Below are positions 12,640-24,578 of a stretch of DNA of 64,000 nt, one piece after another. Under the pieces are notes generated by a model. It saw only the letters and a list, made by a program, of their open reading frames with translations. It did not search any database and was not told where the DNA came from. The position numbers were made by a program, and so were the translations under genes. The stretch is taken from the NCBI GenBank assembly GCA_949317995.1, contig OX439045.1, forward strand, positions 40,505,693 to 40,569,692, given 5' to 3'. Each line of letters starts with the position of its first letter. Position 1 is the first letter of the stretch. Source of the stretch: Acholoe squamosa. Lineage: Eukaryota > Annelida > Polychaeta > Phyllodocida > Polynoidae.

Positions 12640-13870
12640 CACTACCTAAAATTCTGATAAAGCAGGAATACAGTGCAATGGTAAAGCAACAGTGGGATTT
12701 GGAACAACAGGAATTCTTGTAATTTCCTTTGCAAGAAGGACCACCTAGGTGTTGCCATTGACCAACACCTGAGCTTCGCGAATGAGTGGACAAAAAAAAA
12801 CAACTGTACTTCACAAAACATATCTGCTGAAGAGGTTATAGACATGTCACTTGCAGTGCTGCTTTACAAACAGATGATAATCTCCTACCTGAACTATCTA
12901 TAAAAACAGAACATGTCAAGCAAGCAGGCAGGACACTCCATAGCAACCAAAAGGTGCAACTGATTGTCCAGTGTCCAACTGGTGCCCTGTATATTAAGAG
13001 TCCACTCTGGAGGGGTAATACCCTGTCAGACCACCTGGACAAACATATGGCGCAGAGACCTGGCAACCTACAAAACAACAAAAGAAGATAAACACTATAT
13101 TGGACAACATAATAAAAAGAATACTGAGAGTACCGACATCAACCCCAAGAGAAAACTTACACCTAGAAGCAGGAATCCCAGACCCTGAAACCCTCATACA
13201 AAGGAAAAAAAAACTAAACTACTACAAGAAAATCATTGATAGCAAAGACCAACCTAACCTTAAAAAAGTTCTCCAATCAAATGATCCCAAGTCGTGGGCA
13301 AAAACCACTAAAATACTCCTAGAGGAACTAGCACTCACCACAGACACTGAACGGATAAAGATCACAAAGAAAGAACAATGGAACAGATCAGTAAAGACAG
13401 CAACGAGCAATAAACTAATATCCAGGCTCAAGGAGGCTGCCCAGACAAAAAGCAAACCCAGGCATCTATACCACAGAGCCAACAACGAAGAAGGAAAACC
13501 CCAACCCTATATGAACAAACTAACAAGGACCCAAGCCAGTGCTCTATTCCTAGCCAGAAATAGAATGATCTAAATCAAGGAAAATTACAAAAATGAGTAT
13601 AATACAATGATGTGCAAGGGTTGTGGTCAAGAAAAAGAAACAGCCAACCAAATATTGAACAAGTGCACAAAAATACACACTGACAAAACCAAAAAAAAGC
13701 ATAACTAAATGAACTTTTTAATACTGATATAAGCAAACTAAGAAAAACAGCTAACAAACTAATCTACATCAACAGTAAAATAAAAGAATGAAAGGACACA
13801 TAGAAATAAGAACCAGACTTAAGGAAAACACAGTACCCTCACCCAAAACCCACCAACCGTATAGCATAAC
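12640..13870 (+). mobile_element. Decayed non-LTR retrotransposon, 3' part (reverse transcriptase C-terminal region)
   Basis: A plus-strand frame near 12750 reads GVAIDQHLSFANEW, resembling the conserved segment after the reverse transcriptase palm in LINE-type elements. The longest open piece (13100-13573, 157 codons) contains ILRVPTSTPRE and, near its end, MNKLTRTQASALFLARNRM, both typical of the connection region downstream of RT. After a stop the same frame continues with C-x2-C and a spaced H/C, as in the C-terminal zinc knuckle of such ORFs. Several frameshifts and stops separate the pieces, so the copy is dead. The 5' part is absent. The clade was not determined. Confidence 0.7.
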
Positions 13871-14500
13871 CTAAATCATGTGATATATTTTATATTGCAG
13901 CACAACTCATGGGAAAATTCTAACCCCCATTCAGAGCGACCTGGATACCCAGGAAAGTGCACGGAGTAGTAGTAGTAGGTAAACAACAGATTTCAAGCTG
14001 AATATAAACAGAAATTCATGCCATTGGTAATGTGATAAATCAAAATATGATACACTAATGGTGCTAGGCCTTATCCTGATATAAAAAGGGATCTGTACCA
14101 GCTCACCTTGATGTGAATTGTTATCGTTATAGCCTATATGTCTTAGAGGCTTAAATTGCAACACTTCTCAAAGGATAGATCGCATCGTGGAATTCCACGT
14201 ACTACTGTGTATGGAATGTGGGATTCCACCGTCACTGAGTTTTGACTTTCAGGCAACCTATTCTCATCTAGTAACCCCTTCCACCCCATAAGGAAGGATT
14301 TGCACGAAAATCCCATAAAGTAACGGAAATCCAGGGATGAAAGGGTTATTAATTTCACTTTTCATTCTTGGTATACGCCTTTTATTCATAGTACACGTAC
14401 TACTGTGTATGGAATGTGTCAGGGGGTAATGCTCTAGGGTCATGCCCTACTAAGCCTTTTTTACACCTTTACTGGGGGTCATTTATTATTGGTGAGATAA

Positions 14501-14504
<4 letters not shown>
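13870..14504. other. Gene-free stretch
   Basis: Unique sequence. The phrase acgtactactgtgtatggaa occurs twice (about 14198 and 14396), a small dispersed repeat. No gene supported. Confidence 0.4.

Positions 14505-14570
<66 letters not shown>
14505..14570. repeat. (AT)n microsatellite
   Basis: About 33 uninterrupted AT dinucleotides. Confidence 0.97.
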
Positions 14571-14574
<4 letters not shown>

Positions 14575-16590
14575 TTCTGTATGTAGCTTAGCCAGGCTTT
14601 GTATGTCATCAGTGGATTTCAGTTCACTATGATATATACATAAACAATCCCCCATAATTATTATGATAAGACACTCACTCTGTTTCAAACGGTTGAATTT
14701 ATTGCCACTAAATCTGCATAATTCAGCTCTATCATTGTTGATTCAACACCGTAGCCATATATGTGATGAGCCAAAACAATAGATGGGAGGTAACATTACT
14801 CTAACTTTAGACATGGAACTCTAAAATTGAATGGTTCCATTCTAAATTGATTAGAATTAAGCTATTCAGAGTTTCGTGATTAAAGTTAGAATAGGCCACA
14901 TAGCTGAATTCCACAGTGTATCAAGTTTATCATAAAACTTTATGAATTAGCAATTCTGTAGTGCGCTGTCTTAAACGGAACAGCCAACATACCATCCCGG
15001 GAAAAAACTCTTGCATGGCCCTTTCTGAAAAAAAAACAACATGCCCAAATCTGGTGATTAGGCATAATGTTGTTTGCCTATCAGTTAAAGCCAAATTGAC
15101 ATGAGATAACCCTATGTATTAAGTACACGCAGACTTATTTAATCTGAATCCATGTCTATTATACCGCTGAGCACCCCTGCCTGAGTTAAATAGTAGGATA
15201 ACTAGACGAAGGTGAATGTACACAGCTTCATAGACATATTGATATTATGTAGATAATCCCATATGCTAACAGGTCTAGAGACTTGCCAAGGCTCTAAGGA
15301 ACTAAGGGATTAAGGGGGTACCCAGACTCCATGGAGGGGAGGGAGCTAAGTGTGTAAATGCCATCATGTGAGCACATTCCATTAGATACTTGAATATTAA
15401 GTTGTTTTAGCAAACACCTCTACATGGTAAATACACACCAACAGGCTCCTATACATAATCAACATCAAGAAGGCTACAAAGAAAAATGTGAGTGTCAAAC
15501 ATGGTAGACATCTGTAGCTGAAATGACTCTGACAGGCGGATAGACTCTGCACTTAAAGAGCCCATAATGTTACCAGAAACTCTTGTACTCTTCTAAGAGT
15601 GTTCAGCATTGCCTGGCGCCCTTTACAATGGGAGTCTGGTCTCTCAGGGTTTAATCAAAATATTAGATGAGAATGGACTCTATGTAGAAATAGTTGAACA
15701 TTTCTTTGCAATACGTTTTTAGCATTATGACTGCAGTCGGTCCAATATGTGTGCTTGTACATCACCAAGTCATGGCGATACATGATAGGGAATGAATCAA
15801 ACATATAAACGAGTTAGGGACAGTTGATTATGTTGGTACTCGTACAGTTATAGCTTTAGTGAGGACTGGCCCGAATCAACTGGTTCGTGACTGGTTTAGA
15901 ATTCTGGTTTATTGGCAGATACCTTTATAAGGTATCTGCCATTATTACGGCATTACCACCCCTGGAATCTTCCATTTTTAGGCCATGTTTCCCTCTCTCA
16001 GTACTCAGTACAAAAGTGTAGCTGGAGTATGGTTGTAGACCCGTAGAACCTAGAAAACCCATTCAACTGTGGCCCTTCCAACCCAGTAATCCTCATTGCT
16101 GAATAAGGTCTGGCTGAAGAGATTTCCCTACGGCCAGTTATAGTCAACTAATTGTCTCTCCACCACTCTAAGCTGTCCAAATTGGATGTGGCCCGGTAGT
16201 AATTGGTAGACATGCTTATACCTTCTGTCAGGACAACTGGTTGACAAGTACTATATAAATCTATTATTGGAAACCAGAAATGGCATGTGGCAAGTCTAGT
16301 ATCCATGTTGGTGCTCATTTAAATATATGACGTCATGTTGTAAGGACTTCTAAAGGGCAGGTTCCACATTTCATTAATTCACACAAAAATTAAAAGCTTA
16401 GAAATCAATGTTCTTACTACTTTTGGATGTGTCAAGCATTTATGAAGAATAACTTATTTAAACATGATTCTTAGTCGCTAAATTTAAAGATTTGGTATTT
16501 ATATTTGTGCCCATGAACTACTTCATTATATCAAATGTACTTCATGGAACTCCTCCTTAAGGCGTCCAACACAGTGGCGTCCCTCCCCCT
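14571..16590. other. Gene-free stretch with one perfect 12-bp hairpin
   Basis: Mostly unique AT-rich sequence. At 15914-15940 ggcagatacctt and its exact complement enclose a 3-nt loop. No exon supported. Confidence 0.4.
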
Positions 16591-16603
16591 CCCCAGTCGC
16601 TGT

Positions 16604-16690
16604 GATTGGCTGAAACCCCATGTCCCCGTCTTTGATTGGCCGGACGCAGGACGCATTGACTGTGCATCCCAGTCTTTGATTGGCTGATGG
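16604..16690. promoter_or_regulatory. Possible promoter: three ATTGG (inverted CCAAT) boxes
   Basis: gattggctg, gattggccg and gattggctg occur at about 16608, 16634 and 16677, a cluster resembling multiple NF-Y sites. I could not connect it to a downstream exon on either strand, so the call is tentative. Confidence 0.3.
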
Positions 16691-16909
16691 AGTGGCATGA
16701 TCCGTCGTCCGGATGCATGCGTAAACTCTTCTGTATGGACAGCATGTTAGCCATCTCATATGGGCGAGTTATTCAATTTCCAGGTGTCCTGCGATATAAA
16801 CTGATGAGTTGTGACAATAAAACATTATATCTGTGACAATTATGCAGTATTTCAGGCCTAATCCTGGATTAGGTCGCTATGTAAAATAAGGAATGTATAT
16901 GTAGCAAAT

Positions 16910-17345
16910 GGCATATATAGGAAAAACTGGGGCTTGGGGGGAAAAGAAGGTTAAATGGTTCATATAATTTTGTTTTAATAAGTCGCTTAAAGGCAAAGCC
17001 TTATTCAATTGAAGTAAACTATGTTATTCATATTAAGCACTGTGGAAGATTAGGTCGCTATTAGGATCTTTATTACAATAAAAAAAGAATATTGGAAGAA
17101 AAAGCCACTGATTTTTTTACAAACTTACAGAAAGTCATCAAAAAGATTTTTGATTTTTGTTTCTTATCTTCCCATATATACTCCTGCTTTAGGTCACTAA
17201 TATAAGTCGCTGATTGTTTTGGTTTGCCTATCACAGGTGCCTACATACAAATTCATCCATTTGTATGTAATATGAACTATGCAACCTTCTTTCCCCCCCC
17301 CCCAAAAAAAAAAAAAGCCAAGCCCCAGTTTTTCCTATATATGCC
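16910..17345. mobile_element. Inverted-repeat element (~436 bp)
   Basis: Left end ggcatatataggaaaaactg (16910) and right end cagtttttcctatatatgcc (to 17345) are perfect inverted copies. The pairing continues inward through ggggcttgg and gaaggtt, with the right arm expanded by C- and A-runs. Non-autonomous; target duplication not resolved. Confidence 0.7.
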
Positions 17346-17480
17346 CCTTCAAAAGACCCTCTTTTGGGGGGGATCCCTCCCCCTTGGATGATTTAAGTTT
17401 GTTATCTTTCCCTTATATATACTCCTGCTTTAGGTCACTAATATAAGTCGCTGTTTGTTTTGGTTTGACTGTCACAGAGT
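17166..17480 (+). repeat. Direct repeat pair (~75 bp, 241 bp apart)
   Basis: ctcctgctttaggtcactaa followed by tataagtcgctg occurs at about 17179 and again at about 17420, with high identity over roughly 75 bp. One copy lies inside and one outside the inverted-repeat element. Confidence 0.7.
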
Positions 17481-17719
17481 TTACATTTAGCTATGAATGG
17501 GTGATCAATGTGCTGAAGTGACACCATGCTTAATTGTGAGGTTGTACATTGCTGTCTGGGGTCGCTATTCATGGCTATGGCCCGCCCTACCCACTTATAT
17601 CTCGCCTATAGCCCCATAATAGACACCCATTACCCCCCCCCTCTAGGTACATCCACCTGTATGCAACCCCCCCCCCCCATCTCCTCCTAATCACCTCGTA
17701 ATAGTATAGCTGTCAGACC

Positions 17720-18430
17720 CCCCCTGCACCAATATCGCTAGGTTGGTATAATAGACTCTACACATTTTTATTAGTCGAGAGACCCTTGGATCACCTGTCA
17801 TTTTATTCCATAAGGTCAACGTGATGCACCAATGCATTTATTTGTCCTTAAAAGTATCGATAACTTTGTTCCCATTGTGCAGATTTGAAAATAAAGACCG
17901 CCATGACGTTCGCCAGCTCGAGCTACCCTTAATCTATAGGTCACACTATGGGAAACTCCTATCATTAAGGGATTTTTTTTGTAAAACTGCCAGTTCTTGG
18001 ACCTCTCTGCCAGTGCCTGGACTGGCGTCTGCCCCCGCGTCCCAAAAAAACCTTTCTTTCGATCCATTCCTTCCTCAAACCTGGCCTTTTTCACCGCTGA
18101 CACTTAAAACAGATAGGTTTTGGCTGAAGATAGGGCGCAGGTGGAGCGGCTCAGGCCGAAAAGGCCGCTAGTTAAAAAAATTATTTCCCTTATTCTTTTT
18201 ACAAAAAAAAATTTTTTTTCGGGGGGGCATGTTCTTTAGGGGGACAAAACACCCCAGATTCATACTGAACACTCAATATCTGCGCACATTATTTGCATAA
18301 TTAGCATAATTATGCAGTGTCCTGGTACTTTTCAATATAGATATGTTGTATTCCTCCTTTATAGAATTCATATGCTTGCAAGTGTACACTACTGACACCT
18401 AGTGTATAAGTATGGGTTTTGATGGTCCCA
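17720..18430. other. Gene-free stretch
   Basis: Poly-C and poly-T low-complexity runs (to 17730 and 18170-18240) with unique sequence between. No exon supported. Confidence 0.4.
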
Positions 18431-18469
18431 TATGCATATTTTGGGCTCCAGGGGGGTAAAATGTACCCA

Positions 18470-19957
18470 AAATGACCTAAATTATCTGGGCGAAATTGTG
18501 TCTGGGAGAATGACATTTGAGTTACAAGCCATGTTGAAGGCTCAAGTGACCGTCTACCTCAAGGCGTTAGGGTACAAAGTGGTGGAAAAGTACGAATGTC
18601 AGTGGCTGAAACAAAGAGAGAGCGAAGAATTCAAGGTGAAAAAGGAACTGTGGGTCGTAAAAAGACCCCCTTGTTCGGGTAGAAAAAGCGAAGCAGAAAT
18701 TCTCAAAGGTGTGACTGATCGTTCCCTTTTCGGACTGAGTCAGGTCAACATAGAAACACCGGAGGCGTTGAAGGAGAAATTTGTGGAAATGACTCACATT
18801 TTCAAGAACTGTTTAGTGAAAAGGGAAGACATGGGCGAACACATGCAGCACTTTTTAGAAGCCGCGGGTAAGTTGAAACAACCTCAACAACAGCTCATAG
18901 AAAGTTATCATGCTCAGAAAATCCTCTTAGGCACCCCTCTCTTAAAGTGGTACATGGAAAAGGGGTTAGTGGTGACTAAGGTGTATTTAGTGGTGGAATA
19001 CACATCGGAAATAACGTTTCTCTCCTTCATGGAAGAAGTGACCTCGGCTAGGAGAAAGAGCGACAACAACATTGACTGCAAAATTCTTTCAGACCTGTAT
19101 AAACTTCTCGGAAACGGGTCTTATGATAAAACCATATGCAACAAGCAAAATTTTCTTTGCACGCGGTACACGTCTCCCACCAAAGCCAAGTGGTTAGCTT
19201 TACACTGGTCTGTTCAAGAGGTGCTAGACATCAGTGCAAACATGGAACTTTCTTACCTGCTCACCGCCATCACCTACGACCTCCCTGTGCAAATAGGGTT
19301 CATGGTGTATCAGTACGCCAAAAGCTGGCCTTCTACTACGACTTCCTTCTGGAATTCATAGACCAAAGAAACTTTGAAATGTGTGAAATGGACACTGATA
19401 GTTTCTACTTTGCGTTGAACGCGAAAAGTCTAGAGGAAGCTGTCAAACCCGAGAGACGAAGAGCTTTCTTTAGCGAGTGTCATAAATGGTTGCCTTCAGA
19501 CTCGCGTGACAACTCTTATCATCGGGAAAGCTATGTAGAATGTAAAACCCTGGGGTACACTTGGTTCCCTTCACCGTGTTGTAAACAACGTCTGGCATTC
19601 CACAAGAGAACTCCAGGTCTTTTCAAAGTGGAGTGGGAAGGAGATGAGATGACGGCCTTAAACTCCAAATGTTACATAGGAAGTGGAGAAGGGGTGGAAA
19701 AGAAAATGAGCTGCAAAGGAGTGATTCAAAAACAAAACGAATTAACAGCTGAAGACAAAAAGGTGTTGAAAACCGAAAAAAGCACTATGGTGACCAACAA
19801 AGGTTTCAGAGTGGTAAATCATCAAGTCAGTATTTATTCACAAAAGAAACAGGGATTAAGTTATCAGTATATACCAAAAGATGCCTATGTCAAGACGGAG
19901 GAAGCACTTTGCCCTTGGAAATTTGAAAATCTCTCTCTTTTCTGTTGCACACGGTGA
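18470..19957 (+). pseudogene. Family-B DNA polymerase (PolB_2/Polinton-like) fragment, frameshifted
   Basis: Two overlapping plus-strand frames, 18432-19361 and 19136-19957, together cover a palm-domain region of a family-B DNA polymerase of the kind carried by Polinton/Maverick elements and related DNA viruses. The first frame has GYKVVE..ECQW early, then LLGTPLLKWY and a motif-B-like KLLGNGSYDKT at about 19101. The second frame carries the catalytic DTDS (motif C) at 19391-19402. A one-base frame change near 19316-19330 separates them. The exonuclease domain, motif A region and C-terminal thumb are missing or unrecognisable. Motif B deviates from the usual NS-YGKT form. No capsid, integrase or terminal repeats were found nearby, so this is an inactive fragment. 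Whether it came from a transposon or an old viral insertion cannot be decided here. Confidence 0.75.
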
Positions 19958-20258
19958 AATCTTGTGTGTAAAAGTAGCATTTTTGTGAAATTTCCATAAC
20001 ACTTTGGTAAATTTGTAAAATTTTACGGAAATTTTGTAACATTTCAATAGAATGTTGCATTTTTTTTCGTTGCGTGAAAAGAATACATAGGTTAAAGTCG
20101 TGTTGCAAGGTCAAATCTTGTGTGTAAAAGGTGGAATTTCTGTAATATTTAGGTAAATGTGTAAAATCTTTGTAGCATTTCTGGTGAAATAGGGAAAATC
20201 TTGTGTGTGTAAAAAGTAGAAATTTAGGTAAATTTCTATCATTTGTGTAGAAGAACAC
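19958..20258 (+). repeat. Degenerate tandem repeat (tcttgtgtgtaaaa)
   Basis: At least three loosely conserved units with gtgaaatcttgtgtgtaaaa and ggtaaatttgtaaaat segments follow the polymerase fragment directly. Confidence 0.6.
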
Positions 20259-20269
20259 CTAGGTTTAAG

Positions 20270-20288
20270 GTGTGTGTGTGTGTGTGTG

Positions 20289-20327
<39 letters not shown>
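20270..20327 (+). repeat. (GT)n microsatellite
   Basis: Long GT tract interrupted once by aggt. Confidence 0.95.
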
Positions 20328-20329
20328 AT

Positions 20330-21365
20330 AGTGAAAATAAGAAATGAAAAAATCACAAAAAGAAGCCTTTGAGTTGATTTTCACATGTGTAACAACCAAC
20401 TTCAGGACAACTTAGTAAAAACATATGTGCAAGCAGGTCGCTTTGATTCTGTTTTTTTTTTTTGCTGTCTATGAAATAAAATAAAAGAGGGTTCTTAGTG
20501 TTTCACACCAACCATGTGATAAAATCACATGGTCTGTTTTTTTTTTTTTACTTTTATTTGTTGTGATCACATGATCATAGCTCTCAGCCAATCAGAGCTC
20601 AAGAAAGTAGGTCACATGCCCATATATGGTCACTTCCGGTCTCAAAACTAGGTCGCATAAGGTTCGTAAGTAGGTTAAACGGATTTCAGTAGCTGTAGCT
20701 ATGGGCTGAAGTTACCCCTATATACTACTTTTAGATGTAATAATGTTTTCACTTCACTTTGGTGTAACAGTCCTCCTGTGTGTGAGCCATGATGCTGCAG
20801 TCTCCATCAGTCACACTGTTTGAATCTGGAGCTATGTTTAGAACAGGCAATTGCCTTCTTTCTGGGGCAATGATATCCCAACTGCCTTTTCCATGCAGTG
20901 ACTCCTCGAGACTTCACAAGGGAGTTCTGTCATCACCAGTCAGCTAGTCCTGACTCTGTTTGGTCTAAAGGAAATGGAGTCACAGCCTTTGGAAGGGGAT
21001 CGGAGAGACTGTAGAGGGTGTCAGGGTGGGGTTTGACTCCCATTTGGGGACCCAGGACTCTCTTGTGACTTCCTTCATTCTGTCTGTGTTCGGGCTTGTT
21101 TGTTTTTTTACAAGTGGAAGAACCTTTTAAAAACATTCTATGCACGCAGGGATATATGTATATTGTGCATACATAGTACACTTGGGACTTGTGAAAGAGG
21201 GCATTACCTCTCCCCATATACAAGCAGACAATTCACCTCTACTCACGGTTGAAGTTACAGTAGTGAGTTGGCTGAGGGGATGGGTGATCATCTGTTGAGC
21301 AACCTTTTTTGTCAGTCTGATGGCACAGTGGTTTTTGAAGAGGACGGTTGTATAGTTGGCGACCT
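20330..21365. other. Gene-free stretch
   Basis: T-runs at 20450 and 20540, otherwise unique sequence. No splice-consistent exon chain was found. Confidence 0.4.
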
Positions 21366-21367
21366 GC

Positions 21368-21632
21368 AAGGCATTTCTCAAGATGATACGATGCGACCCC
21401 CTTCAAGTCGTAGTGGGATCCCTCAATTAAATGCCATTAAGCCCTGCATCTGGTAGTCACTAATGATTGCACTGGTATGACTGCCCTACCAAACCCTATG
21501 TTATTACTGCCTTAAGTGCTGATCATACACAGTAGTCATAGTGTGTTCCCCATGATAACCCACTCTGATATTGAGGGTTTCAAGTCATACTGGTTTGTCT
21601 AGTCATACCATCTTGAGAAATGCCCTCCTGGT
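21368..21632. mobile_element. Inverted-repeat MITE, copy A (partner at 27950-28212)
   Basis: Ends aaggcatttctcaagatgat and atcttgagaaatgccctcc are inverted copies. The interior (tgcactggtatgactgccct, then accaaaccctatg) matches the second copy in the receptor intron almost base for base. No coding capacity. Confidence 0.8.
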
Positions 21633-21639
21633 ACCAAAC

Positions 21640-22095
21640 TGTTCTTTCTAAAAGTTTCACAGAGGAGAGTCAATGCCTGATCATGGAATAGAGTCGAGAC
21701 GAGCTTATTCGGGAATGGGGCAGCGTCTTAGCCTGTCAGTCTTTCCAGATCTAGACTTGCAATGACAGGGAGTTACCTAAAAGTAAATAAAACTATATCT
21801 AGATTCAGTAACCTGTTTACACAACACATACATGCACAATTTCAAACACTCAAAACATTGATAAATTTGGTCTTTGCATGAGATAATGAACACTGAAAAC
21901 CTATGAGATCCAGAACTCTTCAATAGTGACGACTTTAGGTCCTCAGGTTGACAATACCCAAAACTACAGGGGGTGGTCATAGGGGACGACTTTAGGTCGT
22001 CAGTGACAACCTTAAGTCATCACTATGGCTGTTCTTTATAGCTATATAATCCTGTGGCTGTTCTTTATAGCTATATAATCCTGTGTAGAAACTAC

Positions 22096-22100
<5 letters not shown>
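21640..22100. other. Gene-free stretch
   Basis: Contains the short tandem duplication ctgttctttatagctatata at about 22028 and 22063 and repeated cgactttaggtc phrases. No gene. Confidence 0.4.

Positions 22101-22101
<1 letters not shown>

Positions 22102-22147
<46 letters not shown>
22102..22147. repeat. (TA)n microsatellite
   Basis: About 22 TA units followed by a short GT run. Confidence 0.95.
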
Positions 22148-22304
22148 GTGTGTGTGTGTATAGTATTGTCTCTTACATTTTCCCAATATCATTTCTTTAA
22201 TTATATCTCGTTACCTCATCTACCAATAAAGGGTTTATTGTAGGTATTCCCAACCCACCATCATGGGTTCAGTGGTGCACTGTGAAGTAGTACATTGTGA
22301 GTAC

Positions 22305-22690
22305 TTGCTTGCTTGCTTTGAATTTTAACCTCACCTATGTGCCCTTTGGACACGTCAAGGGTGAGAGGTCCCGTGGCGTGAAACCCGGACCCGTACACTA
22401 GAGGGAGCTAAGGTAGAAATCACGCCCCTACACATTTACCGGGGCAATGGTTCTTTAACATCCGTCACTACATAGGCATAGTGAGAGATGGACAGGCCTG
22501 TTTCAAGTCATTTGTCTGCCATGACCGCCGAGAGACTTTCCAGCACAGCCTAGCCAGAGCAGGGAGGAACTCAAACGACACCTTACGGCGACGTTTGGAA
22601 CCACCACTATGCCCCGGCCGGGCCGGGAACCGAACCCACGACCTTACGGCCTGTGAGCGGACGCGCTACCGACTGCGCCACGCCTCCCGG
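22305..22690 (-). mobile_element. tRNA-derived SINE, full length
   Basis: Read on the minus strand, it begins ggaggcgtggcgcagtcggt (A box) and has the B box ggttcggttcc 40-50 nt further on. After a unique body it ends in a caagcaagcaagcaa-type tail. It is flanked by a perfect 12-bp target duplication, cattgtgagtac, at 22293-22304 and 22691-22702. The clean duplication and intact pol III boxes indicate a fairly recent insertion. Confidence 0.88.
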
Positions 22691-22702
22691 CATTGTGAGT
22701 AC

Positions 22703-24165
22703 ACCCATCTACATGTGATATGCCATAGCCACACTTAAATAAGAGGTCATACTCCAGCAATATCCATGAGAGAGGTGTCATTACCAGAATGATCGATTTT
22801 TTTCTTATCTTTTATTTTCCAGAGGTACATTTGTATCAAACATTGCCATATTTTTATTTTCATAGTAGACTAGACTACAAGAATAATGTAAAGATAAGGG
22901 TCAATATGCATCCGAAGTCACATCATTCGTATCATAGAATTGCATAGTGGTGACCTCTCATGGTACATACCCAGACTAAAGCTAGGGTGGTCAACATGAT
23001 GACTTAGGGTAGTCATAAGGGTCTGTCGACCCTCTGACGACCCTAAAGTCGTCATATATGACGAGTTACCAGTAGCGGCGGGTTTTCAGTGAAGGAAAGG
23101 ACCAAAGCATGACATTGCTGACATCACGTGATCATGTACGAAAGTATGTCCATAATCCTGGGCAAGTCACATTCAGTGAAGAGAGTCTAGACCCATATAC
23201 CTAGTGGGTCCACCATTTTGAATTTCGCTGGTCCTGCTGACGGTGGCAAAACACACTGATAAATTTTAGTCATGGTGGGTACCTTGTCCTGGATAATATC
23301 CACTTCCTGAGCCAAGCTGGTTCTCATCTTATCAGCTTATTAACTTGCACATGTTGCCAGAACCAGCTCCAGTCTCGCTTACACCGATATGTACTTACAC
23401 TTCTTGAGGACCACCTGTCAGGCTAAAATACTATTAACTATCCTTTGATTATTAGTATAGGTATTATAACTAAGTAGGTTAAGGGTCGTTGCTGCACAAA
23501 ACCGAATTAAAAAGATTTTTGTCCTGCCAAGGATCGTTGCTGCATGAAATTCACTGGGAAAGTGTTAAATCTCCATGATGCTTTTAGGTGACGTGAAGTA
23601 ACATCCAGATGACTTGGTCATGGGGTCAAGATGGATATAATAGGCATAAGGATATTTATTAGCAATAAGGATTTATTAGCAATATTGGCAGCAAGCTGCA
23701 TGGGTTCATTTCAATGTATAATCCATGCATAGTGTTGTGCAGTGAACTGTACTGACATTCACATATCATGATCATAGCCTTTGGAATAACCTGTCTTCAT
23801 AACAACTTGTAGTGACCCTGAGAAAGCGGCATGAGCCACATGTATATAGTTGTGTTGTGCATTGGTCAAGCACCAGCCCTATAGCGGACCTTGCCCTTGC
23901 CGCAGCTCCCCCAATTCTGACTAGGTGGTCTGGAGAGGAACCTTCAGTTCAGGCAAAATCCAGGAGAGGGAGAATTGCACGGGGGGCCTTACAGTAGCAT
24001 TTCTATGGAGGTGTCCACCTGGTGTAATGTGATGGAAGTATGGGGGGGCCTGAGGACGAACAGACACACAGCCTAACCCCAATGTCCACTATAGTGAAGG
24101 GGTTAACATCCACGCAAACCACTACACTGATATCCCAGTGGCATTCTATGGAACCTGGTTGCCTT
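22703..24165. other. Gene-free stretch
   Basis: Unique sequence plus gtcgtca-type phrases around 23000-23060. At 23853-23870 the phrase gtgttgtgcattggt recurs from the SINE-like segment at 24186, suggesting a second decayed copy. Confidence 0.4.
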
Positions 24166-24174
24166 GTGCCCGTG

Positions 24175-24300
24175 AGCCATTTGTGTTGTGCATTGGTTAG
24201 GCAGTACATCTCATGAGTTGAAGGACCCAGGTTCATTCCCTCCTGGGGATATATGGACTTACTTTTCCAGGCAGAACACAACAAACAACAAACTCAAGGC
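24175..24300 (+). repeat. SINE-like segment with tRNA-type B box
   Basis: gtgcattggttaggcag (A-box-like) and ggttcattccctcc (B-box-like) have pol III spacing and lead into a cacaacaaacaacaaac tail. Decayed SINE. Confidence 0.5.
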
Positions 24301-24505
24301 AATTGACATAATATGTGACTTGCTTTAATCACGGACTTTAATTGTCAACTGAGGTGTTGCCTATATGATTCTAAATTTCTTCAGTTTTGAACCTGAAAAT
24401 CTTAGATATGACAGATGTAACTTTTTTAACATGAAATGATTAGATAAATGTGATATAAGATAATACTCTAGGGTGGTTAATGTCTTTTTCTTTCTTTCTT
24501 TACAG

Positions 24506-24578
24506 GACCTATGACAGTCTGCATTCAGAAAGGGAGCTTGAACAAACAGGATAGGACCTTTCCTCAGTACAGTGAATT
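24506..24578 (+). other. 5' UTR part of the first coding exon of the receptor gene
   Basis: A pyrimidine tract ending ctttctttacag precedes 24506, so the start-codon exon is probably spliced to an upstream noncoding exon that I did not locate. Confidence 0.55.

Noticed and set aside
20111..20356. His/Thr-repeat open frame on the minus strand
   Set aside because: It is the complement of a GT microsatellite and neighbouring degenerate repeat.
22620..22690. Functional tRNA gene
   Set aside because: The A and B boxes are good, but the segment is the head of a SINE with its own target duplication and tail, and a proper acceptor stem is lacking.
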